A stretch of 64,000 bases of DNA from NCBI GenBank assembly GCA_005223185.1, contig NJBN01000010.1, forward strand, positions 69,442-133,441, written 5' to 3'. Within the stretch, counting starts at the first letter, position 1, and the number at the start of each line of letters is the position of its first letter. The position numbers were made by a program, and so were the translations under genes. The notes below the pieces were generated by a model. It searched no databases and was not told the origin of the DNA. It was given only the letters and a program-made list of their open reading frames with translations. Positions 58,205-64,000 of this stretch are shown here, one piece after another. The DNA comes from a candidate division LCP-89 bacterium B3_LCP. GTDB lineage: Bacteria > Electryoneota > B3-LCP.

Positions 58205-59630
58205 TCAGCATCCCCCCCCTCGTCACCACCGTCACTCCCCACGCCGCCAGAAACGCTAGCACGAACGCGGGAACCAGTTCATATATCACCGAATCGGATA
58301 AACCTGTCAATTTCCATATTACCGTTACCCCGAAACCAGTGATCATACAGCTCAGAGCGCCCCAGAAGTTCACCTTGAACTTCGACACTGACAGGAGCAT
58401 TATCGGTCCGAACGCCGCGCCCATTCCCGACCAGGCGAAGAGAACGAACCAGAATATCACTCGCACTTCAGCCAGCGCCAAGAGAATGGCAAGCGTCCCC
58501 AATAGAAGCACCGCTATGCGCGAGAGGTTGACCAGTTTCTTTTCACCTGGATCCTTGCCGAAAAGGCTCTCGTACAGATCCTTCACCACCGAAGATGCCG
58601 CAACTAAAAGCTGCGAAGATGCTGTGGACATGATCGCCGACAGTATTGCCGACAGCATAATGCCAGCCACTATGGGATGAAGCAGCAGTAGAGCTGCTCT
58701 CGGGAACAAGTGTTCGGAATCTTCCAGGTTGGGAATTAATGCTCTGCCCACCAGACCCAATAGCACCGCTCCCCCGAAAACCAGCACACCCCAAACGATG
58801 GATATGATTCTGCCCCGCCTGATAACCTCATCGCTGGCAGCACCCATGTATCTGGTGATGACGTGCGGCTGCCCCGGATACCCCAAGCCGATTCCTAATA
58901 ACCCCACAATCAGACCGAACAGAGCGGAACCAGTCTTACCTCCAGCCCAGGTGAAGAATTCAGGATTGGGAGCAGCGTTCAGCACCACATCTGCACCGCC
59001 CACCGCGAAAAATGCTACGATCGGCATAACCACCAGTCCGAATGCCATCAGTATTCCCTGGATCAAATCCGTCCAGACTACGGCAAAATAGCCTCCCATC
59101 AGCGTATAGATGACGATTATCACCGCTCCCAGGAGAACGCCCGTGGCGTAATTCCAACCAAATATTGCTTCAAACGCTTTCCCTGATGCAGTGAACTGCG
59201 CGGCTACATATCCTAACATACAGAAGAAGATGATGAGTACTGCCACTGAACGCAGTGTGTTTAGCCTGTCTCCGAAACTGTAAGAAATGTAATCAGGTAC
59301 AGTGATGGATTGGTTATCCTCAGAATGCTGGCGCATCTTACCTGCTAAAAACAGCCAGTTGACCAGATAACCAGCCAGACAGCCCGGCATGAACCACCAC
59401 GCTGAAAGACCGTTCGCATATACCATGCCGGTAGCACCCAATACTACCCATCCCGATTCTGATGATGCTGTTGATGAAACCGCGGTCAACCAGGGACCTA
59501 TTTTGCGTCCACCTAAGAAATAATCGGCTACAGTTTTTGTGCGCCGGCGCGTCAGGAATCCGACTGTCAACAATACAGCTAAATAGATGATATAGATTAT
59601 GAGGATCAACTTTGGCGCTGAACTTTCCAT
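58191..59630 (-). CDS. Sodium/solute symporter (SSS family, proline-permease-like)
   Basis: A 479-aa inner-membrane carrier with about 12-13 hydrophobic helices. SSS-family features are GGRKIGPWLTAVSSTASSES, GYVAAQFTASGKAFEAIFGW and the region SAILSAIMSTASSQLLVAAS, which holds the conserved serines of the sodium site. The closest functional type by motif is sodium/proline symport, but substrates vary in this family. It stands alone apart from the overlapping unknown gene at its 3' end. Start ATG 59630. Confidence 0.92.
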   Translation of the reverse strand: MESSAPKLILIIYIIYLAVLLTVGFLTRRRTKTVADYFLGGRKIGPWLTAVSSTASSESGWVVLGATGMVYANGLSAWWFMPGCLAGYLVNWLFLAGKMRQHSEDNQSITVPDYISYSFGDRLNTLRSVAVLIIFFCMLGYVAAQFTASGKAFEAIFGWNYATGVLLGAVIIVIYTLMGGYFAVVWTDLIQGILMAFGLVVMPIVAFFAVGGADVVLNAAPNPEFFTWAGGKTGSALFGLIVGLLGIGLGYPGQPHVITRYMGAASDEVIRRGRIISIVWGVLVFGGAVLLGLVGRALIPNLEDSEHLFPRAALLLLHPIVAGIMLSAILSAIMSTASSQLLVAASSVVKDLYESLFGKDPGEKKLVNLSRIAVLLLGTLAILLALAEVRVIFWFVLFAWSGMGAAFGPIMLLSVSKFKVNFWGALSCMITGFGVTVIWKLTGLSDSVIYELVPAFVLAFLAAWGVTVVTRGGMLNDTN

Positions 59631-59843
59631 GGGAACTTCCTTAATAGTCAGCAGGCGAAGTGTTTTTTAAAGCTGTTAAGTAAAATAGCCAATAAGGTTG
59701 AATTTGTCAATAGTTTTTTTGGGCAGAGGCGGGAAAGAGAAGCGCCCATGAACCGTGCTGTTGTACGCCCACGCGCGGAGGCTCCAGCACATTAATTCCA
59801 TCAAATCTCATGAAATGAATTGCAAAATGTACTGACAACCTCC

Positions 59844-59872
59844 TTGATTTTCATTTGAAAATAGCTTATCTT
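59844..59872 (+). promoter_or_regulatory. Candidate promoter of the SpoIIE phosphatase gene
   Basis: TTGATT (59844-59849), 17 bp, TATCTT (59867-59872), 35 bp before ATG 59908. Confidence 0.6.
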
Positions 59873-59907
59873 CTTTCCATCTTGGCAATCTTCCTGAATA
59901 ATTAGAT

Positions 59908-62439
59908 ATGAATAAGCTGAAGCTACTCTACCCCAAACTACTGAAGGGATTCATCTTCGTTTTAGGAACAGCACTTTTCCTGTATCTATTAGCAAACTAC
60001 GCTCGCGAAGGGACCAAGGTCGTCAAGTACTATCAATCCGGATCCATCGAAAGCGCGGTAAGTGTTTCTGAGGATAGCGTATTAGTCTTCATCCGTGTCG
60101 ATCCCGCTGATTTTGTGTCACCTAACCTGCCCATTGTCGGTGATACCCTAACAAGTGTTAATGATTCTGCAGCTACCATTCAAAGCCGAAATGAGTACTT
60201 TATTGCTCCCAGAGATGCGGGAGATACGTTCCCTGTAGTTTATATCCATAATGGAAAATCATTCAGCACAACTATGGCTGCTGACCAACCTGATTTCCTG
60301 ACTTTCTCATCTGTTCTGATTCTCCAAATCATAAGAACTATCCTGGCGTTATCATTTTTAGCAGTCGGATTCTGGGCTTTCTTGAAAAGACCTGATTCTG
60401 CAGGTATCCGGGCGCTTACCATGTTCTGTTATGGTATGGCAGCTTTCTTTACATTTATGGTGTCTGCGCTTTCCGGAAGATTTGCCCTGTTTGACATCCC
60501 GCTGCAGCAAACCTTCAACATGATTTTCAGCATGTTAGGTTTCTTCTTCAGCGCTTTCTGGTTGAATCTACAACTTCTGTTCCCCCAACCTAAGAAAATC
60601 ATAAAAGAATGGCCCATTTCTACTTACCTATTGTGTTATGTGCCTTCAATAATTGTATTAATTGTAGCAATCCTGCAGCTTGCCAATATCGGCATATCGG
60701 TATTCACCATGATATCCTTACAAATTACTATCGGTTTTACCATTTTGGGATTCAGTCATTCCCGAGCGACAGACGCCATCCAGAAACGTCAGGCTGCATT
60801 GGTTCTGTGGGGATCCGGTATCGGTCTCGTTTCCCTGTTCTTTCTCCTGATATTTGCAGGAATTTTATTCACCGCCTGGTTCCAAGCTTCCAGATGGACG
60901 GCGTTAATCGTTACGGTTTTCTTCCTTCCATTGCTCTTTTCACCTCTGTCGTTCGCCTATGCCTTCGGACGTTACCGCCTGCTTGAAGTAGAAGGTAAAA
61001 TCAAACGGGGTACGAGATACATTTCCACAACTGTCACCTTGCTTGCCGTATTTGTCGGAGTAACATACCTCATCGGCGAAATTCTGCTGCGTCAATTTGG
61101 CATTATGGACCGCACGCCCACTTTCATGATAGCTTTGGGCTTGGCTTTGGGCTTTACACCAGCCTGGCGGCGGATGCAGAACGTAATGGAACGCCGCTTC
61201 TATCCGGAACGGCACCACTTGAGAACCATGGCGCGAGATTTCCTCCACAAGGTGATAGCCGTCCCCGATAGAGATACTTTATGGCGTCGTCTGGAAGTTC
61301 GCTTGAAAGAATCCCTGGGCGTCGAACGCATTTATCCTGTGGTCGCCTCCACAGATCAAACTAAATTCCACTATCATCGTGATGGTGTGCAGGATGTAAC
61401 TCCTTTTCAGATGGGACAGGAATTGATGCAGAAACTGCAGACGTCAAACCGCCCTCTATTGGTTGATGAAGCTGTAGCCAGCGGAAAGATTGCCCTGTCT
61501 GTCGAATCGTATTCATGGTTGACAGCGAGGAAGATTGCACTGCTTTTACCACTTATTGTTCAATCTCAAATCCGCGGTTTCTTAGGGTTGGAATTCAGCG
61601 AAGGAAAGGAGGACTATGCGCCGGAAGATTTGCAGATTCTGGGTTCTTTAGCTTCGCAGGTTGCCTTAGCCAGTGAAAACATACGCCTTTTAGAAGAGAA
61701 CATAGATAAGAAACGCATGGAAGAGGAACTGCAGTTAGCCCGCCGCATCCAGGAACGCTTCCTGCCCCAGGAAATCCCCCCAACGCCTGGTCTAAAAATA
61801 GCTGCCCAGAGCCTCTTCTGCCTCGAAGTTGCAGGTGATTATTACGACGTCATCGGTATGCCGGATGGGCGCACTGTTTTAGCGGTTGGGGACGTTTCCG
61901 GTAAGGGTGCTGGAGCTGCCCTTTTGATGGCAAACCTGCAAGCTTCTCTGCGCACCGCCATTGCCGCCGAACTCGATCTCTCCAGCCTGGTGGGGCGCAT
62001 CAACAACCTGATTTTCCAGAATACGCCTCAAGAACAGTACATTACCTTCTTCGTAGCGGTATTTGATCCCCACAAGAGGAGTTTGGTATATGTAAATGCC
62101 GGGCACAATTGGCCCGTGTTAGTGAAGGAAGATGGTTCTTCGCAGGAATTGAACGTGGGCGGATTAATCTTAGGCGCTCTGCAGGATATGCCTTACGAAC
62201 AGGCTGAAATAAAGATGGATTCCGGGGATTTGGTGCTGATGTTCACCGACGGTATAAGCGAAGCCATGAACGCTGACGAAGAAGAATTCGGTGAAGACAG
62301 GATATTGGAATACGTGATACAGCAGCGCCAGCAACCTACCGATAGCATCCTCACAGGTCTGGAAGAAACCGCCAAGAGCTTCTCCGGCGACGTACCCTGG
62401 ACCGACGATTTGACTATGTTGTTGATTTGTGTGGAATGA
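59908..62439 (+). CDS. Membrane-bound SpoIIE/RsbU-type protein phosphatase with PDZ-like and GAF domains
   Basis: An 843-aa signalling protein. Order: membrane helix at about 12-31; an extracytoplasmic PDZ-like domain (about 45-125, ending GKSFSTTMAADQP); about seven membrane helices (130-390); a GAF domain (about 430-600); a short coiled linker (600-620, MEEELQLARRIQERFLPQEI); and a PP2C/SpoIIE phosphatase (625-840). The metal-binding aspartates are present in EVAGDYYDVIG, AVGDVSGKGAGAALLMA, MFTDGISEAM and WTDDLTMLL. It probably dephosphorylates an anti-sigma antagonist (STAS protein) in a stress-type partner-switching pathway, sensing an outside signal with the PDZ-like part. No partner genes are adjacent. 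Confidence 0.93.
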   Translation: MNKLKLLYPKLLKGFIFVLGTALFLYLLANYAREGTKVVKYYQSGSIESAVSVSEDSVLVFIRVDPADFVSPNLPIVGDTLTSVNDSAATIQSRNEYFIAPRDAGDTFPVVYIHNGKSFSTTMAADQPDFLTFSSVLILQIIRTILALSFLAVGFWAFLKRPDSAGIRALTMFCYGMAAFFTFMVSALSGRFALFDIPLQQTFNMIFSMLGFFFSAFWLNLQLLFPQPKKIIKEWPISTYLLCYVPSIIVLIVAILQLANIGISVFTMISLQITIGFTILGFSHSRATDAIQKRQAALVLWGSGIGLVSLFFLLIFAGILFTAWFQASRWTALIVTVFFLPLLFSPLSFAYAFGRYRLLEVEGKIKRGTRYISTTVTLLAVFVGVTYLIGEILLRQFGIMDRTPTFMIALGLALGFTPAWRRMQNVMERRFYPERHHLRTMARDFLHKVIAVPDRDTLWRRLEVRLKESLGVERIYPVVASTDQTKFHYHRDGVQDVTPFQMGQELMQKLQTSNRPLLVDEAVASGKIALSVESYSWLTARKIALLLPLIVQSQIRGFLGLEFSEGKEDYAPEDLQILGSLASQVALASENIRLLEENIDKKRMEEELQLARRIQERFLPQEIPPTPGLKIAAQSLFCLEVAGDYYDVIGMPDGRTVLAVGDVSGKGAGAALLMANLQASLRTAIAAELDLSSLVGRINNLIFQNTPQEQYITFFVAVFDPHKRSLVYVNAGHNWPVLVKEDGSSQELNVGGLILGALQDMPYEQAEIKMDSGDLVLMFTDGISEAMNADEEEFGEDRILEYVIQQRQQPTDSILTGLEETAKSFSGDVPWTDDLTMLLICVE

Positions 62440-62453
62440 AAGCTGTCATTCCG

Positions 62454-62482
62454 GAAAGGCGTTAGTCTTATCTGGAATCCAG
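62454..62482 (+). repeat. Repeat family D, copy 3
   Basis: TGTCATTCCGGAAAGGCGTT then AGTCTTATCTGGAATCCAG; an imperfect hairpin just beyond the phosphatase stop codon. Confidence 0.6.
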
Positions 62483-62528
62483 TGGATAAACTTATAAGGT
62501 TCAATAACTTGTTATTGTAAAGTAGAGC

Positions 62529-62650
62529 CACCCGATTAAAATTCTGGTGCTCACAATGTGGATTCAAGTCTCTGAAGAGACTAAGGTATTAAACACTCAT
62601 TGACTTCAATCAATTGGATGTCCTATGTGAGTACTGGAACTTTTCTGTAG
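62529..62650 (-). repeat. Repeat family F, copy 3 (inverted, degenerate)
   Basis: CACCCGATTAAAATTCTGGTG at the left, GAGTACTGGAACTTTTC at the right, with AGTCTCTGAAGAGACT and TTGACTTCAATCAA inside. Confidence 0.7.
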
Positions 62651-62810
62651 GAGCCCTTATACACAGTCCAGTGTGGAAAATCTGGCAACTGAAGATGTAA
62701 GGAAGTTTTAAAATATCTGTTGTATTATAGAAAATAATTCTGTAAATCCAGGAGAAATGTGAAAATTAATTTGCATAAAAATGTTGTTTACAGAAAAAAT
62801 GGCATAAAAG

Positions 62811-63759
62811 ATGACAATTAAAGAACTTATCAGAAAGACTTCTCGTTACTCCCTTGCTGATTGGGGTGATCAATATGAAAAAGGGGCCTTTAAAGTTGTT
62901 CAATACTACTTCCCTAAATATGAAGATTTTAGCGTTCATTCGTTTTTCCATATCACGCAAAATCAGAAGAAAATATTGATATTGGCCTAAATAGAGAACT
63001 GCCCCGAAGTCATGAAGCAATGTGTATGTATAATTATTCAATTTTTCGAACAAATTTAAATTATTTGAAAATTTGAAAAATGCAGAAAAGAACAAACTGT
63101 TGTATGACGATGTATCAGAACGTGTGTTTGCAACATCTTTAATAGAACTAGGAATAGCATATAGTCAAGTTAGACAATTTTTGGGAGCTGCTTATTATGT
63201 ATTTTTCAAACGTCAAGATGGGGATGGAGTTGACATAAAACAATGGGAAGAAAAACTAAATGAGCCGGATTTTAATAGTTTAGTATCACACGAACTTAGG
63301 GATCACTTAAATAATATGAAAGATGATAAGAGAGAAGTACATGTGTATAGAAATTTGATTATCCATGGCGCTAAGTTCCCAGGTAAAGCAGATAAAATAT
63401 TCAAACTGGATTTTGCAGAAAGGTGTTCATATTGGAGTGATTTTCATAGAACAGCACTTAGTAATGATGAGATTTTAGTGGAGCGCCTTACGTTAGTTGA
63501 TAATTTTACAAAGCGCTACTTCCAATCTGTAAACAGAATATGGGAAATATTACTTTCAAACTTACTAGATAATTTAGCTGACAGTGATCCACCCAATAAA
63601 ATTCTTATCAACTCTAACTTTGTATCTGAAACCCTAGAAGAAACTGATGTTACAATACCGAAATATTATGTAGAACCTAATGTCTCTGGGACAACTAATT
63701 ATAGCACCGGTGGTCATACCCTAACAAGCATCTACCATATTGGATCAAGTGATTCCTAA
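62811..63759 (+). pseudogene. AT-rich hypothetical gene broken by two frameshifts
   Basis: Three consecutive frames read as one protein. Frame 1 starts at ATG 62811 (MTIKELIRKTSRYSLADWG) and runs to TAA 62988. A second frame continues from about 62968 (SEENIDIGLNRELPRSHEAM) to TGA at about 63074. A third frame carries on as LKNAEKNKLLYDDVSERVFA to TAA 63757 (about 228 residues). The last part alone lacks a ribosome-binding site and an ATG. Either a pseudogene, sequencing errors in AT runs, or an intact third-frame gene with a TTG start at 63073. No family is recognised; charged helical content with a Thr/Gly-rich tail. Low GC suggests acquired DNA. Confidence 0.55.
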
Positions 63760-63782
63760 GTCTTGTAGATTTAGTTTGTCAT

Positions 63783-63808
63783 GCAGTCAGACGCCCTCGT
63801 CTGACTGC
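63783..63808. repeat. Perfect hairpin after the frameshifted gene
   Basis: GCAGTCAGACG / CGTCTGACTGC, an 11-bp stem with the loop CCCT. There is no T tract, so it is more likely a dispersed palindrome than a terminator. The remaining bases to 64000 show no gene. Confidence 0.6.
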
Positions 63809-64000
63809 CCCCTTCCTCACAAATTTCCCCCAATCCCCATAACAAATGCAAAGTATTTGTCATTCCTGCGAACGAGTCTGTCCGAGAATAATTCTATTAA
63901 AAACAATAGATATTTTGTAAGTTCTTTGAAAACAATAGGGAGCCTTCGGCAAATTCAATCGTATAATAAACAAGCCAATTTTAATCAGGTATCCCTATGT

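Larger units (their letters stand above)
62440..62810. other. Intergenic region with repeats D and F
   Basis: Contains family D copy 3 (62454-62482) and an inverted, degenerate family F copy (62529-62650), then AT-rich DNA. Nothing else is seen. Confidence 0.6.

Noticed and set aside
1-64000. selC (tRNA-Sec), selA, selB or selD inside the window
   Set aside because: Looked for; none seen. Their presence elsewhere in the genome is a key open test.

Overview
Kind of organism. The window looks like a chromosome segment of an uncultured, probably anaerobic, Gram-negative bacterium of the FCB group (Bacteroidetes/Chlorobi/Fibrobacteres and related candidate phyla). The grounds are several secreted proteins ending in the type IX secretion (T9SS) C-terminal signature around YPNPFNPET, a TonB-dependent receptor, an outer-membrane porin-like protein, bacterial-microcompartment genes, corrinoid methyltransferases and a DsrMK-type menaquinol/thiol module. 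I cannot name a species. The genetic code is the ordinary bacterial one: TAA, TAG and TGA all end normal genes here.

Layout. 1-7.4 kb: leftward corrinoid methyl-transfer genes (MttB-like, homocysteine methyltransferase, corrinoid protein) with mutM and an outer-membrane protein; then a rightward response-regulator diguanylate cyclase, leftward phosphofructokinase and tsaC, and a tRNA-Leu(CAA). 7.8-15.4 kb: a pentapeptide-like membrane protein, serS, a three-gene satellite microcompartment operon (PduL, a PduT-like shell trimer, a small unknown protein), an ABC exporter and a cold-shock protein. 15.5-20.1 kb: a leftward operon of a stand-alone MetH reactivation domain, MetH lacking that domain, pyrimidine-nucleoside phosphorylase and a DUF3343 protein. 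20.7-31.2 kb: an ABC-2 exporter, an AT-rich DUF5677-like gene coupled to purL, a giant AsmA-like protein and a small two-gene operon. 31.2-41.7 kb: repeat-rich accessory DNA, a T9SS protein, an ammonia-lyase whose cofactor triad is Ala-Cys-Gly, a REP transposase (RAYT) bracketed by its repeats, a P-loop ATPase and a TonB-type receptor. 41.9-53.5 kb: four beta-helix T9SS proteins enclosing a DsrC/DsrM/DsrK/DsrC-like operon. 53.9-64 kb: a NucS-EVE nuclease, two sodium symporters, a second RAYT, a SpoIIE phosphatase and a frameshifted gene.

Most notable. (1) Three paralogous secreted beta-helix genes (44071, 45854, 51869) carry an in-frame TGA at the same place (codon 191, 189 and 191). In all three a 19-base stretch that folds into a SECIS-like hairpin begins 9 nt after the TGA, and the frame then stays open to a complete T9SS sorting domain. 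I read them as candidate extracytoplasmic selenoproteins that ordinary annotation would split into two ORFs. (2) In the operon between them, the two redox cysteines of the DsrC family are divided between two proteins: a 103-aa protein keeps only the C-terminal cysteine, and a tandem 220-aa protein keeps only the upstream cysteine in each half. The last TGA-containing gene follows this operon by 72 bp on the same strand. (3) Intergenic DNA is filled with dispersed palindromes built on one plan, an outer stem enclosing two short hairpins. They show compensatory base changes, one insertion of one family into another, one in-frame insertion into a transposase gene, and two RAYT genes that could mobilise them.

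How the genes work together. The two methyl-transfer clusters (1-2.6 kb and 17-20 kb) both feed homocysteine methylation through corrinoid. The PduL/PduT satellite operon must work with microcompartment enzymes and hexameric shell proteins encoded elsewhere. The DsrC/DsrMK genes plausibly move electrons between membrane menaquinol and a protein-bound thiol or polysulfide carrier; no sulfite reductase is present in the window.
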